A stretch of 64,000 bases of DNA, from NCBI GenBank assembly GCA_900768875.1, contig CAAGEP010000003.1, positions 501,917-565,916 on the forward strand, in the 5' to 3' direction. The notes beneath the pieces were generated by a model. The model searched no databases. It saw only the letters and a program-made list of their open reading frames with translations, and was not told where the DNA came from. This document shows positions 52,021-60,992 of the stretch, piece by piece (the first letter of the stretch is position 1; each line of letters starts with the position of its first letter). Both the position numbers and the translations under genes were made by a program. Source of the DNA: Alphaproteobacteria bacterium. GTDB lineage: Bacteria; Pseudomonadota; Alphaproteobacteria; CAAGCB01; CAG-977.

Positions 52021-52941
52021 ATGACACAGGAATTGAAAAGATACGGATTTTATCGGTTTATCAAGCGGTTCACCCTGCCCTTGATTGTCGTTTTGTTTTT
52101 GATCTACTGCTTTACGGACAAAGCGCTGTGGACGGATTTTAACGGTTATGTCAAATCGTTCGGCGCCCCCGCGCGCCAAGCCGTCCTTGCGATACTGATG
52201 TTCTTGGCGGTTTTGTATCTGCTGCGGCTGTTCCGCGGCTGGTTTGTGCAAAAAATCCTGCATCGTTTGCGCTTGCGCCCGTCGTCGCAGGAAGCGCTGA
52301 CTTCCGCGCTCAGCTATATTTCCGTGCTTATCGCTTTGCTGGTCGGGCTGTCCGTGTTCGGCGTCAACCTGCGCAGTCTGGGACTGTTGATAAGCGCGCT
52401 GTCGGTTGGCTTGGGCTTTGGCTTGCAGCACATCGTCAACAATTTCATTTCGGGCATTCTGATTATGTTTGAACGCCCGTTCCGAATCGGCGACTGGATT
52501 GTCGTCAACGACAAAGAGGGCATCGTTTACAAAATCAACATCCGTTCCACCGAATTGGAAACGTTCGACCGCGCCATCGTGATTATTCCGAACGCGGACA
52601 TCATTTCGGGACAGCTGATTAACTGGACGCTGACCGACGCGGGCGGGCGCATTTCCATCGATGTCGGCATCGGCTACGCTTCCGATTTGGAAAAAGCACT
52701 CGACATCGCGCTTGACATCGCTAAAAGCGACCCGCGTGTTTTAACCGACCCTGCGCCGTCTGCCATTGTAACGGAATTTGCCGACAGCGCGATAAACATC
52801 CGCCTGCGTTGTTACCTGAGCAATATTCTGGAGCGTTCCTATATCAAAAGCGATCTGATGATTCGCCTGCAAAAAGCTTTTGCGGAAAACGGCATCGACA
52901 TCCCTTTTCCGCAAAGAGTCGTTCAAGTCCTTAAAGATTAA
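52021..52941 (+). CDS. MscS-family mechanosensitive channel
   Basis: 306 residues with three membrane helices in the first 140, then the pore-lining segment SALSVGLGFGLQHIVNNFISG near 120-140 and the beta domain ERPFRIGDWIVVND. Matches small-conductance mechanosensitive channels, which release solutes on osmotic downshock. It overlaps the convergent HExxH gene by 4 nt. Confidence 0.9.
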   Translation: MTQELKRYGFYRFIKRFTLPLIVVLFLIYCFTDKALWTDFNGYVKSFGAPARQAVLAILMFLAVLYLLRLFRGWFVQKILHRLRLRPSSQEALTSALSYISVLIALLVGLSVFGVNLRSLGLLISALSVGLGFGLQHIVNNFISGILIMFERPFRIGDWIVVNDKEGIVYKINIRSTELETFDRAIVIIPNADIISGQLINWTLTDAGGRISIDVGIGYASDLEKALDIALDIAKSDPRVLTDPAPSAIVTEFADSAINIRLRCYLSNILERSYIKSDLMIRLQKAFAENGIDIPFPQRVVQVLKD

Positions 52942-53822
52942 CGCCCACGGGCGGACGCAATTTGTCTTGCAACAACGGGATTGACCGAAGATTTTTCCCC
53001 GCGCACGGGCAAGGCGGCTACGGACGGATCGCCCGTTTTTTGGATTTCCTGTTTGAATGCCGGAGAAACCGACAAGCTTTCGGCGCGGTCAAAGAAATCG
53101 GGCGAGATATATGTTTCCCCTTGAAAACGGCAAAATCCGGCAATGTCACGATTGGAAAGGGAAACCGTTTTTTCGCCTGATGCCTCGCGTTTTGCGGCGT
53201 TTTTCAGAATTTGAAACTGGAATTGTTTTTCATACGCGGTTTGATATTTTTTGTATCCGTACCACGCTTGAAAACTTGCCTGCATGGCTTTCTTTTCGTC
53301 GCCCGACTTGTCCATTTCGGCAACGTAAGCCTGCGTCATCGGCGTTTGCATTTCCTGTTCGAACGCCAGGGGATTCTTGTCTTTCATCTGATAGACATAA
53401 GCGGCCTGATGCGCGCACGCGTCGGCTTCGAACGCGCGGTTCAGTTTGATGAAATCGCGGGCATTCAAAGCGTTGATGACGTCACCCGCATTTTCCGCGC
53501 CCGTTTTTTCACACAAACGGTCAACCTGCAAAACGTGCGTGCATTCGTGAATCAGCGTAGGCGCCAGTTCTGCCTGACGATGAAAGGAATCCAACTTGAC
53601 CACTTTGTTTTCGAAATCACAGACCCCGTTCAGCCCGGGCAGCGCGTCGTAAATAAATTTGTAGCCTCTGAACGCGACGGCATTCATCACTTCGCGCCCT
53701 TTTTCCGTACTGTACGCCGTATTCAGCAATTCACCGAATTTTTCATGATCCGCTCCGCGCAAAGCATACAGCGACATACGCAGTTTGGCTTGACATTCAA
53801 AATCAGATTTCCGTTCCGTCAT
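52938..53822 (-). CDS. HExxH putative metallopeptidase (DUF6782-like), last of a tandem array
   Basis: 294 residues, the shortest of the family, with the CGEKA-type N-terminus absent. HECTH at 92-96, Glu132 in RAFEADACAH, and a WYGYKKYQTAYE motif after it. Basic tail ending SARGR. It starts right after the preceding paralogue's stop (no gap), so the four genes 56814 to 52938 form one transcript. Confidence 0.68.
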   Translation of the reverse strand: MTERKSDFECQAKLRMSLYALRGADHEKFGELLNTAYSTEKGREVMNAVAFRGYKFIYDALPGLNGVCDFENKVVKLDSFHRQAELAPTLIHECTHVLQVDRLCEKTGAENAGDVINALNARDFIKLNRAFEADACAHQAAYVYQMKDKNPLAFEQEMQTPMTQAYVAEMDKSGDEKKAMQASFQAWYGYKKYQTAYEKQFQFQILKNAAKREASGEKTVSLSNRDIAGFCRFQGETYISPDFFDRAESLSVSPAFKQEIQKTGDPSVAALPVRGEKSSVNPVVARQIASARGR

Positions 53823-54824
53823 TCAGTCCCCCCTGCCCTGCGTGAATTTTGCCAAAACGGCGGCGTTTGAAGCCATTTTTGCGGGTTCAAGGATTTTTCC
53901 GTCCTTGTCGCGCGTCGCCATTTTGTTGATTGACATATCCGATTTCGCCCCCGGAACGGCTTGCGCATAATCCGCCAAAACAGCCTTGATTTCCCGCTTG
54001 GCTTCGGCGGTCAGCGCGTTCGGTTTGTCGGAATTCAGCCAGTCCGCCGTCATGTACGGCTTGCCCTGAAACACGCACAAATCGACAACATCCTTGACAG
54101 GGTATTCTTTGGAAAACAAAGTCGGATTTTTCTGCTGTTTGCCGATTTCCGCCATGGCTTTGATGCCGTTATCCTTGTAGTATTCGTCGTACAAGTCGCG
54201 GTAATACGGAAAATCATACCACGATTTGAACGCCGACTGCATGGCTTTCCGTTTGTCGCCCGTCCTGTCCAATTCCGTTTCGTACGCCGTCAGCATCGGA
54301 TAATCCCGCTTTTGTTCGGCGTACACTTCGGGCGCGGCTTCTTTGCACTCATAAGCGAAAGCAGACTGATGCGCGCAAGCGTCGGCTTCTATCGCTTTGC
54401 GCATTCTGTACATGTCGGCGACACGCGTTTGTTCGAAAATCGGCGCGTTTTTCTTTTCCGAAGCGAACTGAATCCCATGCCGTCCCTCGTGTACGACGGC
54501 AACCGCCAAAAAGTTTTTGGAACGCGTCGGATTCAGCACGATGACGCGGTCGTCGTAATTGCAGTATCCACCGAACTGCTTGCCCAAATTCTGAAATTTG
54601 ATTTTGTAGCCCAAATCCGACAGGGTTTCCAACGTTTCGCGCCCGCTGTCCGTTTTGTTCAGCGTTTCCAAAACATCGCTCAACAGCCGCTTTTCATCGG
54701 CGGCGGATTTTGCCGACGACGCGGTGAATGTGTTTTGCAAAGTCTTCTGCGCTTGCCGCGCCTTTTCCCCGCAAGCGTATTTTTTATACGATTTTTGCGT
54801 AAATTCGGCAACCGTATCGGACAA
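53823..54824 (-). CDS. HExxH putative metallopeptidase (DUF6782-like), tandem array
   Basis: 333 residues; N-terminus MSDTVAEFTQKS with YACGEKARQAQ at 16-26, shared by this array. HEGRH at 112-116, Glu146 in AIEADACAH. The LNPTR turn and W-Y region are kept. Tail ends TQGRGD, the only member not finishing in Arg itself. 2 nt from the next paralogue. Confidence 0.7.
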   Translation of the reverse strand: MSDTVAEFTQKSYKKYACGEKARQAQKTLQNTFTASSAKSAADEKRLLSDVLETLNKTDSGRETLETLSDLGYKIKFQNLGKQFGGYCNYDDRVIVLNPTRSKNFLAVAVVHEGRHGIQFASEKKNAPIFEQTRVADMYRMRKAIEADACAHQSAFAYECKEAAPEVYAEQKRDYPMLTAYETELDRTGDKRKAMQSAFKSWYDFPYYRDLYDEYYKDNGIKAMAEIGKQQKNPTLFSKEYPVKDVVDLCVFQGKPYMTADWLNSDKPNALTAEAKREIKAVLADYAQAVPGAKSDMSINKMATRDKDGKILEPAKMASNAAVLAKFTQGRGD

Positions 54825-54826
54825 TT

Positions 54827-55819
54827 TTACCGTCCCCCGTTTTGCTTCAATGCCGCGGCAACCGCGTTCGACAGACGGTTGGCGGGCTTGACAATGCGCA
54901 TTGTCCCGTCGCGCAAAGCCATCGCGTCAATCGACGTATCAAGCTTCGCCCCCGCGACGGATTTCGCATAATCCGTCAAAGCGGCTTTGATTTCTTTCGC
55001 GTCCTTTTTGGGAACGGAATACGCTTTGTCCGAATTCAAAAATTCAGCCGTCATATACGGTTTGCCCTGATAAACGCACATGTTGACGACGTCTTTGACG
55101 GGATATTCTTTGGAAAAGAACGTCGGATCCTTTTCTTTTTTGCCGACATCGACCAACTGTCCGACGATGTTTTTGTGATAGCTGTCGTAATACTGGCGGA
55201 ACGCTTTGTAATCGTACCAAGATTCAAAGCTTGCCTGCATGGCTTTCTTTTCATCGCCCGATTTTTCCATTTCCTTTTCGTACGCCGTCAGCATCGGGAA
55301 TCCCCCCGCCTTGTATTCGCTGTAAACTTTCGGCGCGACGGTTTTGCATTCGTACACGAACGCCGCCTGATGCGCGCAGGCATCGGCTTCAATGGCTTGC
55401 CGCATTCTGAACATGTCGGCGACCTTTGTTTCCTCCAGTTCGGGCGCGTTTTCCGGCGTGCGCGAATACTGAATGGCGTGCCGTCCCTCGTGTACCAAAA
55501 CGTGCGCGATGTAGTTCGAATCGTAATTCGGATTCAGCAAAATCGTTTTTTCGCTGCTGCAACACATCCCGCCGAAATTGCCGTTTTCAAATCTGAATTT
55601 GTATCCCAAATCCGCCAAAGCTTCCATGGTTTCGCGACCGCGTGCGGTTTTCATCACGGGTTCCAGAATGGCGGCAAAAGCTTCCTTTTCCTTACCCGCT
55701 TTGCGTTTGGAGGAAGCGACAAAAGCCTTCTGCAACGTCCCCGTGGTTTCCCGCGCATCACGCCCGCAAGCAAACTTTTGCGTCGGCTTTTCCATAAACT
55801 CTTTGACCGTATCTGACAA
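54827..55819 (-). CDS. HExxH putative metallopeptidase (DUF6782-like), tandem array
   Basis: 330 residues; N-terminus MSDTVKEFMEKP with FACGRDARE; HEGRH at 110-114, Glu144 in AIEADACAH; SFESWYDYKAF follows. Tail ends KQNGGR, identical to that of the 55822 gene. The closest pair in the array are this gene and 53823-54824 in the front half, and 55822 in the tail, which suggests recombination among them. Confidence 0.7.
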   Translation of the reverse strand: MSDTVKEFMEKPTQKFACGRDARETTGTLQKAFVASSKRKAGKEKEAFAAILEPVMKTARGRETMEALADLGYKFRFENGNFGGMCCSSEKTILLNPNYDSNYIAHVLVHEGRHAIQYSRTPENAPELEETKVADMFRMRQAIEADACAHQAAFVYECKTVAPKVYSEYKAGGFPMLTAYEKEMEKSGDEKKAMQASFESWYDYKAFRQYYDSYHKNIVGQLVDVGKKEKDPTFFSKEYPVKDVVNMCVYQGKPYMTAEFLNSDKAYSVPKKDAKEIKAALTDYAKSVAGAKLDTSIDAMALRDGTMRIVKPANRLSNAVAAALKQNGGR

Positions 55820-55821
55820 TT

Positions 55822-56814
55822 TTACCGTCCCCCGTTTTGCTTCAATGCTGCGGAAAACACAGCGTTTGCCTTATGTTGCGCGGAGCGGGTGATTTTGCCC
55901 GTTTTGTCGCGTTCCGCCATGGCCCAAACCGACTCGTCGGCTTTCACTCCGACCGTTTTGGCGTAATCCGCCGCGATTTTCATATATCCCGCCTTGTCCT
56001 TTTTCAAAACGGAAAACGCGGAATCCGACATCAGCATATCGGCGGAAACATACGGTTTTCCTTTATACAGGCAAGTATCCGCAACGTCGCGGGCGGGCAA
56101 TTCTTTGCCGAACAGATCTTTTCTGCCGCTTTCCTTGCCTTTTTGGGCATAAAAATCGATTTCGTCCCTGTGCGCGTCGTCATAGAAATCGCGGAAATAA
56201 TCATAGCCGTACCACGCCTGAAAACTTGCCTGCATCGCTTTCTTTTCGTCGCCCGACTTGTCCATTTCGGCGACGAAAGCGCGAAACATCGGCATATCGT
56301 TTTTCTCGGCTTCGGCATACACTTCGGGCAGAACGTCGCGGCATTGGTAAGTGAAAGCGGCTTCGTGGGCGCAGGCGTCGGCTTCCATCGCGCGTTCGCG
56401 GCGCAAAAGGGACGCAATGTTCAGCTGTTCCGTTTTCGGCGTGTTTTCGGGTTCGTGCGCCGCTTGAATGGCGTGCTGTCCTTCGTGAACGATGGTTTGC
56501 AAAGCGTACCCGTCGCCAAAGTTCGGATTGACCGCGATTTTTTTGCTTGTCGGTTCGCAAAAACCGCCGAAATTCCCTTTTTCAAAAGTAAACGTATAGC
56601 CCAATTCGGACAGTTCCGTCAGCGTATCGCGCCCTTTGTCGGTTTGCATGACCAAATCGATTAAACGCGCAAATTCGGCGGTTTCCTCGTTTTGCTTGCG
56701 TTTATCCGAAGCGGTGAACGCCACCGTCAAAACGTTTTTCGCCTGTTGCGCTTTTTCGCCGCAAGCGTATGTTTTAACGGATTTATCCATAAACGCGGCA
56801 ATAGATTTGGACAT
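55822..56814 (-). CDS. HExxH putative metallopeptidase (DUF6782-like), first of tandem array
   Basis: 330 residues; MSKSIAAFMDKS with YACGEKAQQA; HEGQH at 110-114, Glu144 in AMEADACAH; SFQAWYGYDYF. Basic tail ends KQNGGR. No signal peptide. It is the promoter-proximal gene of the four-gene unit and starts just after the pit terminator. Confidence 0.7.
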   Translation of the reverse strand: MSKSIAAFMDKSVKTYACGEKAQQAKNVLTVAFTASDKRKQNEETAEFARLIDLVMQTDKGRDTLTELSELGYTFTFEKGNFGGFCEPTSKKIAVNPNFGDGYALQTIVHEGQHAIQAAHEPENTPKTEQLNIASLLRRERAMEADACAHEAAFTYQCRDVLPEVYAEAEKNDMPMFRAFVAEMDKSGDEKKAMQASFQAWYGYDYFRDFYDDAHRDEIDFYAQKGKESGRKDLFGKELPARDVADTCLYKGKPYVSADMLMSDSAFSVLKKDKAGYMKIAADYAKTVGVKADESVWAMAERDKTGKITRSAQHKANAVFSAALKQNGGR

Positions 56815-56828
56815 CGCTTAATCTCCAA

Positions 56829-56871
56829 AAAAATCGGACTTTCCATCACAATAACAGATTGTCCGATTTTT
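56829..56871 (-). terminator. Terminator of the phosphate transporter gene
   Basis: AAAAATCGGAC pairs with GTCCGATTTTT (11 bp) across a 21-base loop. The -10 box of the downstream HExxH array lies inside the loop. Confidence 0.65.
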
Positions 56872-56875
56872 GCAA
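56848..56875 (-). promoter_or_regulatory. Promoter of the four-gene HExxH array
   Basis: On the minus strand TTGCAA (56870-56875), 16 bp, TATTGT (56848-56853), about 34 bp before the ATG at 56814. Confidence 0.5.
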
Positions 56876-56909
56876 GCGTTTTGTCTGATTTTTTGTCTAC
56901 AAAAGCCGT

Positions 56910-58430
56910 TTAGTCTTCGTACAGCAGGTTGCGTTTTTTGGCTTTTTTCCGAACCGTAAAGACGCTTTCGATTTGGGACAGCTGAACGGCAAGAGCTTTG
57001 TTGTAGCGCTTGTTAATGATGGTCGCGGGGCGATAAGCCCATTCGGAGCTGATTTTTATCAGCGCATCCTGCAGTTCCCAGCGGTAGCTGAACGTCAAGC
57101 CCGAAAGCTGTTTGATTTGGGAAATCTGTTTTTCCGAAAACATTTGGGGATCCAGATTTTCAAACTTTTCGGGGTCGATATAGATTTTCAGCAATTCGGC
57201 GGTATTAAGCAATTTCTGTTCGGTCGCGCCCGACATTTTGCCGACACGGGCGCGGACGGCGTTCATAAACTCGACACCGGATTTGTAGCGTTCGCCTTTT
57301 AAAATGCCGATTTGGTTGGCGGGCAAACCGTCGGCGACCATTTTGCTGAAAACGCGTTCCGAAATATAGTAGGTTTTCGGCGTATAGACACGCTGGTAAA
57401 AAACGTTTTGCATGAAAAACAGCGCGAAAAAGCAGATTGTCGCCGCGATAACGGGAGTAATGACCCATCCGCAGACGATACGTCCGACGACGCTCCACTT
57501 GATTGTTTTAGCCGCCCCTTTGCACAGCCCGATGCCGATAACCGCGCCGACGACGGCTTGCGTACTGGATACGGGAACCAGCGGAACGGTGGGCAAGTTG
57601 TGCGAAGCCAGAAAATATTCCAGCCCTTCGGACGCGAACAGGAACAGCACCATGGACTGCGCGACGACGACTACCCAAGCGGCAAACGGAGACAACGGCA
57701 TCAATCCTTTGCCGACCGTCCCCATAACGCGGTTGGAATAGGTGAAAACACCGACGGCGGTCGCGACGGAACCGACGAAAAACAGCTGTTGAACGGCGGA
57801 AATGTGCAGTCCCGCAAAGTTGAAATCAACGAACGGAGCGACGGGAACGAACACGCCGACAACGTTTGCCATATTGTTTGCGCCCAAAGAATACGCGCCG
57901 AACGCGCCCGTGACAATCATGGCGATGCGGGTGCAGAAATCGCGGCGCAACAAGTGAATTTTGGCAGAGCGCAACAATCGGTTCAGCACCAAGTAAATAA
58001 CGGCGGAAAAAGTTCCCGCCAGCAACGGGCAAGCCACCCATGTCGATGCGATTTTGACAACGGACTGAACATCGGTAACGGAATCGGTAAACCAGTTCCA
58101 GCCGATAATCGCGCCGACGACGGCTTGGGACACGGACACGGGCAATCCGCACTTGATCATCGAATACACGGTAAACGCCGCCGCAAACGCCGTGACAAAA
58201 GAGCCGGCAATCGCATTGACCGCGCCCAAACTGCCCAAAGTGTACGCCGCGCCGACGCCGCTGATGACCGCGCCCAAAGCGATGAAGATACTGCAAACGA
58301 TTGCCGCGGTTTTGAATTTGACCATGCGGGTGCTGACCGCCGTGCCAAAGATGTTCGCCGCGTCGTTCGCGCCCAGCGACCACCCCAAAAACAAACCGCT
58401 TGAAAGGAAAATCAGTCCCGTAAAGCCCAT
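56910..58430 (-). CDS. pit: Inorganic phosphate transporter (Pit family)
   Basis: 506 residues with about ten membrane helices. The duplicated PiT signature appears as GWSLGANDAANIFGTAVSTRM near residue 15 and GAYSLGANNMANVVGVFVP near 205. It moves metal-phosphate with protons or sodium. A soluble loop lies near 375-470. The DUF47/PhoU-like gene ends 14 nt upstream, the normal pairing. Confidence 0.93.
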   Translation of the reverse strand: MGFTGLIFLSSGLFLGWSLGANDAANIFGTAVSTRMVKFKTAAIVCSIFIALGAVISGVGAAYTLGSLGAVNAIAGSFVTAFAAAFTVYSMIKCGLPVSVSQAVVGAIIGWNWFTDSVTDVQSVVKIASTWVACPLLAGTFSAVIYLVLNRLLRSAKIHLLRRDFCTRIAMIVTGAFGAYSLGANNMANVVGVFVPVAPFVDFNFAGLHISAVQQLFFVGSVATAVGVFTYSNRVMGTVGKGLMPLSPFAAWVVVVAQSMVLFLFASEGLEYFLASHNLPTVPLVPVSSTQAVVGAVIGIGLCKGAAKTIKWSVVGRIVCGWVITPVIAATICFFALFFMQNVFYQRVYTPKTYYISERVFSKMVADGLPANQIGILKGERYKSGVEFMNAVRARVGKMSGATEQKLLNTAELLKIYIDPEKFENLDPQMFSEKQISQIKQLSGLTFSYRWELQDALIKISSEWAYRPATIINKRYNKALAVQLSQIESVFTVRKKAKKRNLLYED

Positions 58431-58444
58431 AACGCCCGCCTTTG

Positions 58445-59107
58445 TCAGTTATCGCGCTTGATAACGTAAATCGCCAGTTTGTCGGTGATGTCTTCCGCCA
58501 TATCCGCCAGATTGTCAATCATTTCGACAAAGCTGCACAGGTGCATTTTGTTCGCCAAAGGCAAATCGGACGAATAAATCGCGCGTTTGATTTTAGTGCT
58601 GATTCTGTCGGCTTCGCTTTCATAGAAACGGACTTTGTGGATATAGTCGCGGCAGGAATTGAAGTCGCGGAAAAACGTTCTGGATGCGATTGTAATCTGT
58701 TCGACCGAGTTTGTTACGGAATCGACAATCGCCAAAATGTCGGGATGAAGCGTCGCGGGGAAAACGGGCTGTTCAATCGTGAAACGGTATCCGCTGGCGT
58801 CGTACGCGTTCAAAATGGCGTCCAAATCTTCGACCAGACTCAGCACGTCGGCGCGCAAATCGGGAATCAGGTTCTGTTCATACAGTCCCGCTTCGACTTC
58901 GCGGCGCAGTTCGTCGGCGCGGCTTTCGATATGACCGATTTGTTCCGCGTGGGTTACAAAGTCCTCGGTCACACCGTGTTCAAGGAAGACATGAATCGCT
59001 TTTTTGTAAATCAAGCCCGCTTCGGAAATGCGGTCCAAGAATTCGTCGATTTTGTTTTCCAGCGCGCGGCTGCCGTAAAACATTGAAAAACCTTTGGATA
59101 AATTCAT
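58445..59107 (-). CDS. PhoU-like DUF47 regulator of phosphate transport
   Basis: The start at 59107 (MNLSKGFSMFYG) has GAGGA upstream. 220 residues, all helical, with the E/D-x-x-x-D metal motifs of PhoU-like bundles (HIESRADELRREVE, FYESEADRISTKIKR). It modulates the partner Pit transporter. First gene of the two-gene unit. Confidence 0.9.
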   Translation of the reverse strand: MNLSKGFSMFYGSRALENKIDEFLDRISEAGLIYKKAIHVFLEHGVTEDFVTHAEQIGHIESRADELRREVEAGLYEQNLIPDLRADVLSLVEDLDAILNAYDASGYRFTIEQPVFPATLHPDILAIVDSVTNSVEQITIASRTFFRDFNSCRDYIHKVRFYESEADRISTKIKRAIYSSDLPLANKMHLCSFVEMIDNLADMAEDITDKLAIYVIKRDN

Positions 59108-59171
59108 ATCAAAATCCTCTTTCACACAAGAACGCCGCCCGACAAGGGCGTATACTTTCATTTAATTTATC

Positions 59172-59200
59172 ATCTTACAAACAGGTAAAAAGTTTGTAAA
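59172..59200 (-). promoter_or_regulatory. Promoter with overlapping dyad upstream of the DUF47-pit unit
   Basis: On the minus strand TTTACA (59195-59200), 17 bp, TAAGAT (59172-59177). A perfect dyad, TTACAAAC (59175-59182), 9 bp, GTTTGTAA (59192-59199), covers both promoter boxes and is a likely repressor operator. It is not a Pho box. Confidence 0.5.
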
Positions 59201-59257
59201 GGATTCAAATCCGTTTTTTTTAAGGGTATTGAAAGATTTATCCCTTGATTGGTAAAA

Positions 59258-59292
59258 GGGAAAGCCCCCGATGCTGCTACATCGGGGGCAAA
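59258..59292 (-). terminator. Terminator of potABC
   Basis: GCCCCCGAT (59264-59272) pairs with ATCGGGGGC (59281-59289), followed on the minus strand by a T-rich run. It lies 75 nt beyond potC. Confidence 0.7.
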
Positions 59293-59364
59293 CTTTTTAA
59301 GGTGATATAAGATTCAACCTCTCCAACAAAATTATTCCCTCACATATTCCGCCGAAATGCAAGC

Positions 59365-60135
59365 TTATTTTCTGTCGCGCACCAAACGGTACGAAATCAT
59401 CACGACGGCAAATGTTACAAAGAACAGCGCCGCGCACAACGCGTTGACGTCGGGCTGAATTCCCGTTCTGACCATGGAATAAATCTTCAGCGGCAGGATT
59501 TCATACGACTTTCCGCTGACGAAAAAGCTGATAATCACGTCGTCGATGGACAGCGTAAAGCTCATCAGCCACCCCGCGAACACGGCGGGGACAATCAGCG
59601 GAATCAAAATGCGGCGCACAATGCTGACATCGTTCGCGCCCAAATCCGCCGCCGCTTCCGCCAACGTGCGGCTGACGCCTTTCAGCCGCGCCAGAACCGT
59701 CATCGTCACAAACGGAAAGCAGAAAACCGTGTGCGCCAAAAGCAACGTCGTAAATCCCAGCGGAATCCCCAGCACGATGAAAATCATCGCCAAAGAAATG
59801 CCTTGGATGATTTCGGGCGACATCATAATCACGGACAGCGATCCGAACACGACTTTCTGTCCGATGAAGCGGTAGCGGTGCAGAGCAATCGCCATAATCG
59901 TCCCGACCACCGTCGACACCGTCGCCGACGAAGCCGCCAAGAACAAAGACCTCACCGCCGATTTAATCAAGCTTTGGTCGTGCAACAAGCTGGCGTACCA
60001 TTTGGTCGTAAAGCCGCTCCACGCGTTGGAGTTGCTGGCGTCGTTGAACGAAAACACAATCGCCACCGCCAGCGGCATATACAAAAACAGATACACCACG
60101 GCGATATACAGCGATTTGAGCAGTTTGCTTACCAT
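59365..60135 (-). CDS. potC: Spermidine/putrescine ABC permease PotC
   Basis: The start at 60135 (MVSKLLKSLYIAVV) follows GGAGCG; longer frames are shadows. 256 residues with six helices and the EAA loop AEAAADLGANDVSIVRRI. It forms the channel with PotB. Overlaps potB by 7 nt. The substrate-binding PotD gene is not in this window. Confidence 0.9.
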   Translation of the reverse strand: MVSKLLKSLYIAVVYLFLYMPLAVAIVFSFNDASNSNAWSGFTTKWYASLLHDQSLIKSAVRSLFLAASSATVSTVVGTIMAIALHRYRFIGQKVVFGSLSVIMMSPEIIQGISLAMIFIVLGIPLGFTTLLLAHTVFCFPFVTMTVLARLKGVSRTLAEAAADLGANDVSIVRRILIPLIVPAVFAGWLMSFTLSIDDVIISFFVSGKSYEILPLKIYSMVRTGIQPDVNALCAALFFVTFAVVMISYRLVRDRK

Positions 60136-60992
60136 AATTGACGCTCCTGTTCGACGGTGTTGCCGCTTTTGTAGTACAGATGAAGCAGAACCAGCATAAA
60201 CGCCGTCAAAGCGACGCTGATAGCCGCCCCGACCGGCCAATCATGGTCAATCATGAATTTGTTGCGGATAATGCTGCCCAAAACGTTGACATCCGCTCCG
60301 CCCAGAATGTCGGACACATAGAACAGCGTCAAGGCGGGCAGGAAAACCATAATGCATCCCGCGACAATCCCCGGAAAGCTCAGCGGAATCACAATCTTGT
60401 AAAACACTTCAAACGGACCCGCGCCCAAATCCGCCGCGGCTTCGACGATACTGCGGTCGATTTTTTCCAGCACGGCGTAAATCGGCAGAATCATAAACGG
60501 CAACAGCGTGTACACCATGCCCACGAACACGGCGAACGTCGTGTTCAACAGCTTCAGCGGTTCGGCAATCAGCCCGAAGTGCAGTAAAAACGCGTTAATC
60601 AAGCCGTCTTCGCTTAAAACGGCAATCAGCGCATAGTTGCGGATAAGGGAGTTCGTCCAGAACGGCACGACAATCAACATCAAAAACAGCGCGCGCGTTT
60701 CCTTGGAAAACCGAGCGATGAAGTAAGTGAACGGATAGCCGATCAGCAAACAAAACAGCGTCGTGACGAACGCCAAACCGACGGATTTCAAAATCACCGT
60801 CAGCAAAGCCGCGTCGCCCAAAGCCCTGTACGCCTGCAAATTCAGCGGCAGACGCAGGAACCAAACGGGTTCTTTGGTCAAAAAGCTTGCCAGCAGCACC
60901 AGCAGGTTCGGCGCGAACACCATCACCCCGAACCAGATGAAAATAAAGTACAGCACCGCCGTGCGGCAGAAGTTGTCCGCGGTTTTAAGCAT
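60129..60992 (-). CDS. potB: Spermidine/putrescine ABC permease PotB
   Basis: 287 residues, six helices, EAA loop VEAAADLGAGPFEVFYKIV near 190, and FWTNSLIRNYAL typical of PotB/PotH. Overlaps potA by 8 nt. Confidence 0.9.
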   Translation of the reverse strand: MLKTADNFCRTAVLYFIFIWFGVMVFAPNLLVLLASFLTKEPVWFLRLPLNLQAYRALGDAALLTVILKSVGLAFVTTLFCLLIGYPFTYFIARFSKETRALFLMLIVVPFWTNSLIRNYALIAVLSEDGLINAFLLHFGLIAEPLKLLNTTFAVFVGMVYTLLPFMILPIYAVLEKIDRSIVEAAADLGAGPFEVFYKIVIPLSFPGIVAGCIMVFLPALTLFYVSDILGGADVNVLGSIIRNKFMIDHDWPVGAAISVALTAFMLVLLHLYYKSGNTVEQERQLW

